NCBI RefSeq assembly: GCF_023898865.1
Contig: NZ_JAGSOV010000034.1
Location: 186,001-250,000 of the forward strand
Origin: Pseudonocardia humida
GTDB taxonomy: Bacteria; Actinomycetota; Actinomycetes; Mycobacteriales; Pseudonocardiaceae
DNA: 64,000 nucleotides
Direction of reading: 5' to 3'
Position numbers and translations under genes: made by a program. The notes under the pieces are model-generated. The model searched no databases, was not told the DNA's origin, and was given only the letters and a program-made list of their open reading frames with translations. Below are positions 8,428 to 16,343 of this stretch, one piece after another (positions within the stretch are counted from its first letter, which is position 1; every line of letters starts with the position of its first letter).

Positions 8428-8562
8428 CACCCTGGCCACGAACGGGCCCGCCACCGTTCGACATGCCCGGGGAACTTTTCCCACGACCTTCCCGGCGGAT
8501 CGGCTGTCGGCCTCCCCTGTGCGAGGTGTCGAACGGTGCCGAGCCCGTTCGTGGCCAGGGTG
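8428..8562. promoter_or_regulatory. Divergent ECF42-type promoters inside a 36-bp inverted repeat
   Basis: The arms 8428-8463 and 8527-8562 are inverted copies of 36 bp with two mismatches, separated by 63 bp. Each arm contains TGTCGA (8527-8532 on the plus strand, 8458-8463 on the minus strand) followed 17 nt later by CGT. TGTCGA as -35 and CGA/CGT as -10 is the motif reported for ECF42 promoters. Each -10 lies about 55 bp before a start codon (8606 plus, 8382 minus). So one sigma factor should drive both its own operon and the reductase gene. Confidence 0.75.
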
Positions 8563-8605
8563 AGAGACCGGCAGCGGGCCGGTCGACCGGCCACCGGAGG
8601 TTCCC

Positions 8606-9199
8606 ATGACCGCCACCTACACGTTCGACGTCTTCTCCAGCCTCGACGGCTACGGCTCCTGCGACGCCGACGGCGACTGGGGTGGCTACTGGGGCAAGCA
8701 GGGCCCCGAGCTGCTCGACCACCGCCTCGCCTCGTTCGAGGCCGAGCAGCGGATGGTCTTCGGGGCCACCACGTTCCGGCAGTTCGTGCGGATGCTGGCC
8801 GCGAGCACCGAGGAGTCCGACGTCCGCGACCCGTGGGTCACCCGGATGCGGAACATGCCCGCCACCGTCGTGTCGTCCACGCTGGAAGGACCCCTCGACT
8901 GGCCGGACGCGACCGTCGTGACCGGTGACGCCGTCGACGTGGTCGCCCGGCTCAAGCAGGAGTCCGACGTGCCGCTGCGCTCGCACGGAAGCCTGTCGCT
9001 GAACCGGGCGCTGATGGCCGCCGGCCTGGTCGACCGCGTTCGGGTGACGCTCTTCCCCGTGATCACCGGCAGGACCGGGACCGACCCGGTCCTCGGGGGT
9101 GCGGCCGACTTCGACCTCGAACTGCTCGAGCACCGGACCCTCGACCGCGACATCCAGGAGCTCGTCTACCGCCCCACGCTCCACGTCAGCCGTCGCTGA
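8606..9199 (+). CDS. RibD C-terminal / dihydrofolate-reductase-like family protein
   Basis: A 197-residue protein of the dihydrofolate-reductase-like fold shared with the RibD reductase domain. The first strand FDVFSSLDGYG, the central RMVFGATTFRQF and the nucleotide-binding segment LRSHGSLSLNRALMAAGLVD are diagnostic of the small YyaP/YwjB-type family of unknown substrate, which probably uses NADPH. ATG at 8606 follows CCGGAGG. It is divergent from the ECF42 operon and shares the mirror-image promoter, so it is the likely effector gene of that sigma factor. It is not a true folate or riboflavin enzyme by context. Confidence 0.85.
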   Translation: MTATYTFDVFSSLDGYGSCDADGDWGGYWGKQGPELLDHRLASFEAEQRMVFGATTFRQFVRMLAASTEESDVRDPWVTRMRNMPATVVSSTLEGPLDWPDATVVTGDAVDVVARLKQESDVPLRSHGSLSLNRALMAAGLVDRVRVTLFPVITGRTGTDPVLGGAADFDLELLEHRTLDRDIQELVYRPTLHVSRR

Positions 9200-9291
9200 G
9201 GCGATGGCACCGCGACCCGAACGCGGGCCGCGTCCGCGGAGCACGCGCCGCGGCGGCCCACGGCGTGGGGTTGGGGCAGCGGGCTCTGTCG

Positions 9292-9606
9292 TCATCGCTG
9301 CGTCACCCGGCCCTCGTCGTGGCTGCCGCGCGGCCGGATGCGCAGTGCGTGCACCGCGCTGATGAGCACCAGTGCGGTGACGAAGATCCAGCCGTCCTGG
9401 AAGCCCTCACCGGCGTGCAGGTCCGCCCGGCTGCCGAGGATCGCCACGAGGCCCGCGACCCCCAGGGCGTAGCCCGCCTGGCGGGCGGTGTTGACCACCG
9501 CGCTCCCCGTGGCGGCGTCCGCCGGGGCCAGGTCGGCGGTCGCGACACCGATGAGGGTGGGCATGGCGATCCCGATGCCCACGCCGATGGTGATCCAGCC
9601 GGGCAG
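9292..9606 (-). pseudogene. C-terminal remnant of an MFS exporter
   Basis: The frame reads LPGWITIGVGIGIAMPTLIG, then a segment with APADAATGSAVVNTARQAGYALG and the last helix pair up to a normal stop. This is the last third of a DHA2 exporter (the PADAATGSAVVNTARQ region is typical of the family). Nothing before about 9606 continues the protein; the SigJ stop codon is at 9623-9625. So it is a 5'-truncated fragment, probably left by a deletion that brought the SigJ gene next to it. Confidence 0.65.
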
Positions 9607-9622
9607 CGGGCGGCTGCGGCTC

Positions 9623-10567
9623 TCAGCCCGTGGTCCAGGGCCGGAGCTTGTCGGGGTTCCGGACCGCCCAGATGCGGGTGATCCGATCGTCCGCGACGTC
9701 GAACGCCAGCACGGAGACGGTGACGCCGTCCCGCTGGGCGATGAGGCCGGGCTGGCCGTTGACCGTGCGCTCCAGGACGTCCAGATCGGGCGCCCGGGCC
9801 AGCACCTCGACGAAGCCGCGGGCGATCAGCTCGGCGCCCTCGACGGCCTCGAACACCAGGCTGACCAGGCCGCCGCCGTCCGCGACGGACGTCGCGCCGG
9901 GGTCCAGCAGGCCGATCAGGGCCTGGATGTCCCCGGACTTCCAGGCCCGCTTGAAGTCCCGGACCAGTTCGGCGCGGTGCGCCGCCGGAGTCGCGAACGC
10001 CCCGGCCGCTCGGAGGTGACGGCGGGCGGAGACGGCCAGTTGGCGACAGGCGGCCGGGGTGCGTCCGACGACGTCGGCCACCTCGGCGAAGGAGTAGCGG
10101 AACACGTCGTGGAGGACGAACGCGACGCGCTCCGCCGGGGTCATCGATTCGAGCACGACCAGGAACGCCATGCTGATCGACTCGTCGAGGCTGACCCGAT
10201 CGGCGGGATCGGACGGATCGCCCGCGCTGCCGCCGGACCGCCCGTTGATCCACCGCGTGTCCCCCGGCACCGGCTCCGGGATCCACTCCCCCACGTACCT
10301 CTCGCGCCGCGCCCGGGCCGAACCCAGCAGATCCAGGCAGATGCGGCCGGCGACCCTCGTCAGCCAGGCGCCGGGCGATTCGATGGCGGCCTGCTGCTGG
10401 GGCGACATGGCGTACCAGCGGGCGTAGGTCTCCTGGACGACGTCCTCGGCGTCGGCCAGGGAACCGAGGAGCCGGTACGCCACATTGATCAACTGACGCC
10501 GCTCGCCCATGAGCGCGCTAGGGCCCGGATCGGAACGGTCGCCTTCGGGCCTGGGCTGCTCGGTCAC
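9623..10567 (-). CDS. sigJ: SigJ/ECF41 sigma factor with SnoaL-like C-terminal domain
   Basis: A 314-residue ECF sigma factor. Sigma2 (about 20-95, with NVAYRLLGSLADAEDVVQET) and sigma4 (about 135-190, with YSFAEVADVVGRTPAACRQL) are followed by an NTF2/SnoaL-like domain carrying the ECF41 signature motifs SVADGGG and RNPDKL. In this group the C-terminal domain works as a built-in regulator in place of an anti-sigma factor. GTG at 10567 follows GAAGGAG at 10 nt. It is divergent from the WrbA / SnoaL-like / exporter operon, which is its likely target. ECF41 genes usually neighbour small redox or carboxymuconolactone-type genes, which agrees. Confidence 0.85.
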   Translation of the reverse strand: MTEQPRPEGDRSDPGPSALMGERRQLINVAYRLLGSLADAEDVVQETYARWYAMSPQQQAAIESPGAWLTRVAGRICLDLLGSARARRERYVGEWIPEPVPGDTRWINGRSGGSAGDPSDPADRVSLDESISMAFLVVLESMTPAERVAFVLHDVFRYSFAEVADVVGRTPAACRQLAVSARRHLRAAGAFATPAAHRAELVRDFKRAWKSGDIQALIGLLDPGATSVADGGGLVSLVFEAVEGAELIARGFVEVLARAPDLDVLERTVNGQPGLIAQRDGVTVSVLAFDVADDRITRIWAVRNPDKLRPWTTG

Positions 10568-10626
10568 GGCTGCGGCACTCCTTCGGACACGGCTGGTCTC
10601 GACTGTCCGACGAGATGGCGCTCCCG

Positions 10627-10656
10627 GATGTGAGGCCCGCGACGGCACCTCACATC
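10627..10656. promoter_or_regulatory. Inverted repeat between sigJ and the wrbA operon
   Basis: GATGTGAGG (10627-10635) and CCTCACATC (10648-10656) are a perfect 9-bp inverted repeat with a 12-bp spacer, about 60 bp upstream of the sigJ start. The half-site faintly resembles the TGTCACA -35 element reported for ECF41, but I do not see a convincing -10 at the right distance. It may be an operator instead. Confidence 0.35.
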
Positions 10657-10688
10657 TCGCGGCGCCGCGTCGTCGTACCGGCGAGACG

Positions 10689-10705
10689 CGGTCCGGCGCG
10701 GACCG
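10689..10705. repeat. Short perfect inverted repeat upstream of wrbA
   Basis: CGGTCCG (10689-10695) and CGGACCG (10699-10705) form a perfect 7-bp inverted repeat with a 3-bp spacer, 80 bp before the wrbA-like start. It may be an operator or a leader hairpin; in DNA this GC-rich, chance occurrence is also possible. Confidence 0.25.
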
Positions 10706-10783
10706 GGGACCGCGCGAGCACGACGCAGGAGGCCCCGCCGTCACCGCGCCGGACCGGGAAGCCGCGAGGAGGAGGAGCCGAGC

Positions 10784-11392
10784 ATGGAGCCAGTGAAGGC
10801 CGCCGTCATCTACTACAGCGCCACCGGCACGGTGCACGCCTTGGCGGAAGCCGCCGCCGAGGGCGCCGAGAAGGCCGGGGCCGAGGTGCGGCTGCGCAAG
10901 GTGCGTGAACAGGCCCCCGCGGACGCGATCGACGCCAACCCCGCGTGGGGTGCGCATCTGCGCGAGACCGCCGACGTCCCGGAGGCGGCGCTGGACGACC
11001 TGGCCTGGGCCGACGTGGTCCTCTTCGGGACCCCCACCCGGTTCGGCACCCCGGCCGCCCAGCTGAAGGCGTTCATCGACACCGCCGGACCGTTGTGGCA
11101 GCAGCGCCGGCTCGCCGACAAGGTGTACGCCGCGTTCACCGCGTCCTCGACCGCGCACGGCGGTCAGGAGTCCACCCTGCTGTCCCTGAGCAACGTCTTC
11201 TACCACTGGGGCGGGATCATGGTGCCGCCCGGTTACACCGATCCGGTGCAGTTCCGGTCCGGCAACCCCTACGGCGCCTCGCACGTGGCCGGCGGCGGCT
11301 CGCCCGACGACATCGCCCGGGAGGCGGCCCGCTACCAGGCCCGCCGCGCAGTGGACGTCGCCACCGCGCTCAAGGCCGGCCGCGCCGCCTGA
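10784..11392 (+). CDS. wrbA: WrbA-like NAD(P)H:quinone oxidoreductase
   Basis: A 202-residue flavodoxin-fold enzyme that reduces quinones by two electrons with FMN. The FMN phosphate loop is YYSATGTVHALAEA near residue 10, followed by the WrbA family segments FGTPTRFGTPAAQLKAFID and TASSTAHGGQESTLLSLSN. The length is exactly that of WrbA. ATG at 10784 follows GGAGGAGG. It heads a three-gene operon with a SnoaL-like protein and an exporter and is divergent from sigJ. A quinone reductase and exporter controlled by an ECF41 factor would fit an oxidative or quinone stress response (inference). Confidence 0.85.
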   Translation: MEPVKAAVIYYSATGTVHALAEAAAEGAEKAGAEVRLRKVREQAPADAIDANPAWGAHLRETADVPEAALDDLAWADVVLFGTPTRFGTPAAQLKAFIDTAGPLWQQRRLADKVYAAFTASSTAHGGQESTLLSLSNVFYHWGGIMVPPGYTDPVQFRSGNPYGASHVAGGGSPDDIAREAARYQARRAVDVATALKAGRAA

Positions 11393-11424
11393 TCAGCGGC
11401 CGAGCACGAGAGGAGGAGGAACCC

Positions 11425-11868
11425 GTGGTTGCGATGCACGCCGAGACCGCCCCGGCCGACATCGTGGCGGTACTGGACAGCCGGATCGAGGCCTCTCGGG
11501 CCAGGGACATCGACCGGCTCATGTCCGTCTACGCACCCGACATCGTGTACTTCGACATCATCCCGCCGCACCGGTTCACCGGGACCGCCGCGGTCCGTCA
11601 GAACTTCCTGCGGTGGTTCGCCGAGTACCAGGGCGACATCGGGTTGGCGACCCACGACCTGAGCATCGCCGTGGGCGACGACGTCGCCTTCGCCCACATG
11701 CTCCATCCCGACAGCGGCACCCGCCGCAGCGGTCGGGACGTCACGGTGTGGGTGCGTGCGACCGTGTGCCTGCAGAGGATCGACGGCCGGTGGCTGATCA
11801 CCCACGAACACGTCTCGTTCCCCATCGACCCCGCGGAGTGGAGCGCGGTGGTCGACGCCGCGCCGTAG
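11425..11868 (+). CDS. SnoaL-like/NTF2-fold protein
   Basis: A 147-residue single-domain protein of the NTF2-like (SnoaL_3/YybH) type. Typical signs are the N-terminal helix pair with SRARDIDRLMSVYAPDIVYFD, the HRFTGTAAVRQNFLRWF segment and the last strands VCLQRIDGRWLITHEHVSF. Such proteins bind or transform small molecules; no catalytic residue can be named. GTG at 11425 follows GAGGAGGAGG; an ATG three codons later is possible. It is the second gene of the wrbA operon. The same fold forms the C-terminal domain of the divergent SigJ, a curious coincidence of family. Confidence 0.75.
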   Translation: MVAMHAETAPADIVAVLDSRIEASRARDIDRLMSVYAPDIVYFDIIPPHRFTGTAAVRQNFLRWFAEYQGDIGLATHDLSIAVGDDVAFAHMLHPDSGTRRSGRDVTVWVRATVCLQRIDGRWLITHEHVSFPIDPAEWSAVVDAAP

Positions 11869-11882
11869 CCGGAGGCGGAACG

Positions 11883-13421
11883 ATGACGACGATCGGTGCC
11901 TCTCGTGCCGGAAGGCGCGAATGGAGCGGGCTCGCGGTGCTGACCCTGCCCACCCTGCTGGCCTCGCTGGAACTGACCATCCCCAACCTCGCCCTGCCGA
12001 GCATCTCCAGGGACTTCCCGCTCACGAGCGCGCAGTCGCTGTGGATCGTCGACAGCTACGGGTTCCTCCTCGCCGGCTCGCTGATCACGATGGGCACGCT
12101 CGGCGACCGCATCGGCCGCCGCCGGTTGCTGATGATCGGGTCGGCGCTGTTCGGCGTCGCGTCGGTGCTCGCCGCGTACTCCACCGACGCCGAGATGCTG
12201 ATCGCGACCCGGGCGCTGCTCGGCATCGCCGGGGCGACGCTCATGCCGGCCTCGCTGTCGCTGGCCGCCTCGCTCTTCCGCGACCCCCGGCAGCGGACGG
12301 TCGCGATCAGCATCGTCATCGCCGGTGTCGCGGGCGGCACCGCGATCGGCCCGCTGATCGGCGGGTGGATCCTGCAGCACTTCTGGTGGGGCGCGGTGTT
12401 CCTCATCGCCGCGCCGGTGACCGTGCTCATCCTGGTCCTCGGCCCCCTCCTGCTGCCCGAGCACCGCGGGGACGGCAGGGGCCGGATGGACGTGGCGAGC
12501 GCCGTGCTGTCCCTCGCCGCCGTGCTCGCGGTGATCTACGGGCTCAAGCACGCGGCCGGGAGCGGCCTCGACGCCGTGTCGATCGGCTTCGTCGTGGCCG
12601 GTCTGCTCGCCGGCGCCTGGTTCGTCCGCCGGCAGCGCCGCGACGACCCACTGATCGACCTGCGGTTGTTCCGCTCCGCCTCCTTCAGCGTGTCGCTGGG
12701 CACGCTGCTGTTCGGCGTCTTCGTGCTCTTCGGCGTCAACTTCTTCCTCGCGCAGTACCTCCAACTGGTCTTCGGGCTCTCCCCCCTGCACGCCGGCCTG
12801 TGGACCGCGCCGTCGGCGTGCGGCGTCATCGTGGGCTCCACGCTCGCACCGCTGATCGTGCGCCGGGTGCGGCACGGGTTCGTCGTCGGGGCCGGGCTGC
12901 TGCTCTCCGCCGCCGGGCTCGCGGTGCTCACCCTGGTGGCGCCGGGCTCCGGGCTGCCCCTGCTGGTGATCGGCTCGGTCGCCGTCTCACTCGGGCTCGG
13001 GCCCATGCTCACCGTGACCACCGACCTCGTCGTCGGTTCCGCACCGCCGGAGCGGGCCGGTGAGGCGTCGGCGCTGTCGGAGACCGCACCGGAGCTGGGC
13101 GGCGCGCTGGGCATCGCGATCCTGGGCAGCGTCGGCGCCGCCGTCTACCGCGGCCAGGTGGTCGGCACCGTCCCGGCCGGCCTGCCGGAAGGCACCGCGC
13201 GAGCCGCGGAGGAGACGCTCGGCGGCGCCGTGTCGGCCGCCGAGCGGGCGCCCGGTCCCGTCGGCGACCAGCTCCTCTCCACCGCCCGCGCCGCCTTCAC
13301 CGACGGGCTGCAGCTGATCTCGGTGATCAGCATCGTCGTGCTGGTCGCCACCGCCGTCCTGGTCACCGTCACCCTCCGCCACATCCGCCCTCCGGACGAG
13401 CCGGGTGCCGTGGGTCGCTGA
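11883..13421 (+). CDS. MFS drug exporter, DHA2 type
   Basis: A 512-residue exporter with about 14 hydrophobic helices. Motif A is GDRIGRRRLL between helices 2 and 3, and the antiporter-type motif is near GGTAIGPLIGGWI. The first helix carries LASLELTIPNLALP, where related exporters have LDxTIVNVALP. It begins 14 bp after the SnoaL-like gene and is the last gene of the wrbA operon. Export of a quinone or other redox toxicant would fit the partner genes, but the substrate is unknown. A second DHA2 exporter of the window is at 234-1826; the two are not close copies. Confidence 0.85.
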   Translation: MTTIGASRAGRREWSGLAVLTLPTLLASLELTIPNLALPSISRDFPLTSAQSLWIVDSYGFLLAGSLITMGTLGDRIGRRRLLMIGSALFGVASVLAAYSTDAEMLIATRALLGIAGATLMPASLSLAASLFRDPRQRTVAISIVIAGVAGGTAIGPLIGGWILQHFWWGAVFLIAAPVTVLILVLGPLLLPEHRGDGRGRMDVASAVLSLAAVLAVIYGLKHAAGSGLDAVSIGFVVAGLLAGAWFVRRQRRDDPLIDLRLFRSASFSVSLGTLLFGVFVLFGVNFFLAQYLQLVFGLSPLHAGLWTAPSACGVIVGSTLAPLIVRRVRHGFVVGAGLLLSAAGLAVLTLVAPGSGLPLLVIGSVAVSLGLGPMLTVTTDLVVGSAPPERAGEASALSETAPELGGALGIAILGSVGAAVYRGQVVGTVPAGLPEGTARAAEETLGGAVSAAERAPGPVGDQLLSTARAAFTDGLQLISVISIVVLVATAVLVTVTLRHIRPPDEPGAVGR

Positions 13422-13538
13422 TCTGCCCGGGGAGATCGGCGTGGCCGCGGCCGTCGAAGGTCACGGGCGGAGCGCGACCGCGACCGGCCGCACCCACGGC
13501 GACCACGTCGACTCCACCACGGCCCGGGCGACGGCCCA

Positions 13539-13680
13539 GTGCCGCGCCCGATCGAACCGTGCGACGAGCTGCTGGACGGCATCCGAGCACGGTTGCACGA
13601 ACTCGACGAGCGCATCGCAGCGCTCACCGAGTCCCGCCGGGCCCTGCGCAGCTACCTCGACGTCACCGAGCGGACGCGGC
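13539..13680 (+). pseudogene. Fragment resembling a MerR C-terminal coiled coil
   Basis: From GTG 13539 the frame encodes CDELLDGIRARLHELDERIA and continues with ALTESRRALRSYLD, which looks like the dimerisation coiled coil at the end of MerR regulators. There is no DNA-binding domain before it, and after about 13680 the frame only runs antisense to the next AraC gene. It is best read as a remnant. The rest of 13422-13662 holds nothing I recognise. Confidence 0.3.
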
Positions 13681-14508
13681 GGCTGCGGGCCGCGTCGCCG
13701 CCCGCAGCCGGGTCAGGAAGTCCCCGGGTGTCACCCCGGCCAGGGAGCGGAAGTCGCGGGTGAGGTGGGCCTGGTCGGCGTAGCCGGACTCGGCCGCGAG
13801 CCTTGCCAGCGACGGCGCGCCGCGCCCGAGCTGGTTCACCGCGCGACCGAACCGGATCACCCGGGCGGCCGCCTTCGGCGCCAGCCCGACCTGGGTGGTG
13901 AACCGCCGGGTCAGGTGCTTGTGGCTCCAGCCGACCTCAGCGGCGATCCGGCCGATCCGCTCCCGGCCGCCGGAGGCCACGAGGATCGACCACGCCCGGG
14001 CGACCTCCGGTGACGGCCGGGTCGCCGCCGCTGCCCTGCCGCCGAGGACCTCGTCGACGATCGCGAAGCGCTGCCGCCACGTCGGCGCGTCCCGGACCCG
14101 GTCGGCGAACGGGGCGCTGTCGGGGCCGAGCACGTCGCGCAGGTCGGCGACGCGACCGCGCAACTCGTCGAGCGGGACGCCCAGCAGCTGGTAGGCGCCC
14201 AGCGGGGTCAGCATGATCTGCAGGTAGGCCGGGGCGCAGACGCCGTCGAGCAGGTGGAACGCGTCCGCCGGCCCGCGCACGAACTCGGGGGGCCGGAACG
14301 GCGAGTCCAGCACCTTCACCACGAGCGTCACCGACGTCGTCGCCGGCAGCAGGAGGCGATGGCTGCCGATCTGCTCGGTCGAGCCCTCGTAGTCGCGGGC
14401 GACGTAGTGGCGCATCCGCGGGTGCGGCGGCCGGTGCGGCACGCGCCACGAGTGCCGCTCGCTCTCCAGGTACCAGGCCGCTCGAGCGGCCGGATCGGCT
14501 CCCCGCAT
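13663..14508 (-). CDS. AraC-family regulator
   Basis: A 281-residue regulator. The first 150 residues form a ligand domain with MRHYVARDYEGSTEQIGSHR, common in actinobacterial AraC proteins that sit beside small stress or oxidation genes (DUF6597-like). The C-terminal HTH_18 domain spans about 175-265 and has both HTH segments (IGRIAAEVGWSHKHLTRRF and LARLAAESGYADQAHLTRDF). ATG at 14508 chosen because the protein character starts there. It lies 120 bp downstream of an acyl-CoA-dehydrogenase-fold oxygenase on the same strand and may be co-transcribed with it. Confidence 0.8.
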   Translation of the reverse strand: MRGADPAARAAWYLESERHSWRVPHRPPHPRMRHYVARDYEGSTEQIGSHRLLLPATTSVTLVVKVLDSPFRPPEFVRGPADAFHLLDGVCAPAYLQIMLTPLGAYQLLGVPLDELRGRVADLRDVLGPDSAPFADRVRDAPTWRQRFAIVDEVLGGRAAAATRPSPEVARAWSILVASGGRERIGRIAAEVGWSHKHLTRRFTTQVGLAPKAAARVIRFGRAVNQLGRGAPSLARLAAESGYADQAHLTRDFRSLAGVTPGDFLTRLRAATRPAAAASAR

Positions 14509-14628
14509 GCCTCGAGTGTGGCCCCGGCCGCTCCGCGACGGCCACCGTGACCGACCCCGGGGCAACGTCACGTCCGTCGAGAACCGCCCGAGGTCGGCAC
14601 CCACGTCCCGGCGACGCCGCCCGCGCGA

Positions 14629-15864
14629 TCAGGGCAGGAACGGCGGGTAGCGCACGGGGTCGCCGGCCACGGCCCGGCCGAGCTCGGCGCGGTGGCGGTG
14701 GGCGAGCAGCAGGTGCTGCCGCGCGGCCTGCACGTCGTTGAGCGAGCGCAGGACCGGGTGACCGGCGTCGGCGGCCGCGGCACCGGTGAGCCGGTGCGCG
14801 ACCGACGCCGCCTCCACGCCGACGTCGCTGGCGTGCAGCCCGGCGAGGAAGATCCGCGCCCGCAGGTGCCGGTCGATCGCCTCGTGCCGCTCGGCTCGGT
14901 CGTGCGCCTCGGTGACGGCCTCCCGCAAGGCAGCGCGGGCCGCCCGCAGGCGGGTGTCGGCGACGGCGAAGTCGCTCATCGCCACGGCGTCGTCGACGAG
15001 CCGGCCGCGCAGGCCGGTGCTGCCCGCGCTACCGCCGTCCGCGACGTGGTCGAGCGCGCCGCGCGCGATGCCCAGGGGGACCGACGCCAGCAGGGGCACC
15101 AGGACGGTGTGCAGCGGCAGGCGCCACAGGGGGCCGTCCGGCCAGGGCCGGTCGCCGGTCGAGCAGTGCTCGTCGTCGCTGACGGGCAGGTCGGTGACGC
15201 TCACGTGGTGGCTGCCCGTGGCGCGCAGGCCGACGGCGTCCCAGGTGTCCTCGACGGTGACGGACCGCATGTCGACGAAGACGATCCGCGGCGCCGGGTC
15301 AGGCTGCTCGGACAGCGCGCCCAGCCCGATCCATGCGCTGTGCAGGCAGTTGCTGGCGAACGGCCACCGCCCGGACAGCCGCAGCCGCCCGCCGCCCCCG
15401 ACCAGGCGACCGACCGGGGCGAGCATGGTCGCGCTGCCCTGGTCGAGGTCGGCGAACACCCGCCGGGCACCGGACTCGGGCAGGTAGCCGGCGAACGCGT
15501 TGCTGCCCGCCCCGATCATCGCGCACCACGCTGTGCTGCCGTCCACCGTCGCTATCCGTTCCAGCACGTCCATGACGGCGACGACCGGCGCCTGCGCCCC
15601 GCCGAGCGCGGTCGGCAGCAGCAGCCGGTACAGGCCGGTGCGCCGCAGCACCCGGACCACCTCCTCCGACAGCCGGCGACCGCCACCCGCGGCGGGGGCG
15701 CGGTCGCGCAGCAGCGGCAGGGCGGCCTCGACCGCGGCCCGGACGTCGCGCACCGGGTCGCGGGCCGCCGGATCCGGCGCGGCCGCGACGCCCGACACCG
15801 CTGGGCGGGGCGGACCCGCGCCCGTCCGGGCCACGAGGTCCACGGCGTGCTCGTCGATGTCCAT
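14629..15864 (-). CDS. Acyl-CoA-dehydrogenase-fold oxygenase (HsaA-like)
   Basis: A 411-residue protein with the same three-domain layout as the gene at 1968. An N-terminal helical domain includes VVRVLRRTGLYRLLLPTALGG, the beta domain includes LRLSGRWPFASNCLHSAW, and the core motif is DAVGLRATGSHHVSV. The protein ends in a four-helix domain. This points to a two-component flavin-dependent hydroxylase or a relative. The ATG at 15864 has no clear ribosome site. Upstream, 15865-15973 contains no other gene. The AraC gene follows on the same strand. It is one of three such oxygenases in the window and no reductase partner is seen. Substrate unknown. Confidence 0.75.
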   Translation of the reverse strand: MDIDEHAVDLVARTGAGPPRPAVSGVAAAPDPAARDPVRDVRAAVEAALPLLRDRAPAAGGGRRLSEEVVRVLRRTGLYRLLLPTALGGAQAPVVAVMDVLERIATVDGSTAWCAMIGAGSNAFAGYLPESGARRVFADLDQGSATMLAPVGRLVGGGGRLRLSGRWPFASNCLHSAWIGLGALSEQPDPAPRIVFVDMRSVTVEDTWDAVGLRATGSHHVSVTDLPVSDDEHCSTGDRPWPDGPLWRLPLHTVLVPLLASVPLGIARGALDHVADGGSAGSTGLRGRLVDDAVAMSDFAVADTRLRAARAALREAVTEAHDRAERHEAIDRHLRARIFLAGLHASDVGVEAASVAHRLTGAAAADAGHPVLRSLNDVQAARQHLLLAHRHRAELGRAVAGDPVRYPPFLP

Positions 15865-15973
15865 GCCCGGACGGTAGGACGCCGCCGTCGACGGTTCTTG
15901 AACGAAATACACCTCATCGACACGCACCACGAACCGAGGGGGCCCTCCTGCCCGGCTCGTCGACCACGGCGGC

Positions 15974-16330
15974 GTGCCGGAGACGGAGTGCTGCCGCGGG
16001 GCGCGCCACCGCCTGGGAGCCGACGAGTACGGCGCGGCCCACCCGCACGGCGCCGCTCAGCACCTCGACGACGTCGTCGACCTCGTCCTGGACGGCCCGC
16101 GCCCGCACGAGGCGAGCACCCCGCTCACGACCCGCGAGCACCAGGTCGCCGAGCTGGTGGCGCAGGGCGAGACCAACAAGGAGATCAGCCGGGCGCTCGT
16201 CGTCGCGCTGCGCACCGCGGAGGCCCACGTCGAGCACATCCGGGGCAAGCTCGGGGTCTCGTCGCGGTCGCAGATCGCGGCGTGGGTCGTCGAGCACCGC
16301 GGCACGGCAGCGCCGCCGGGCCGGACGTGA
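15974..16330 (+). pseudogene. C-terminal fragment of a LuxR-type (LAL) regulator
   Basis: The last 60 residues are a clean LuxR HTH: TPLTTREHQVAELVAQGETN, then KEISRALVVALRTAEAHVEH and IRGKLGVSSRSQIAAWV. Before it stands LGADEYGAAHPHGAAQHLDD, a worn version of the linker found in large ATP-binding LuxR regulators. No ATPase or TPR part precedes it, and the frame has only a GTG at 15974 without ribosome site. So it is a 5'-truncated remnant, although a short HTH-only protein cannot be ruled out. Confidence 0.6.
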
Positions 16331-16343
16331 CCACGACGGATCG

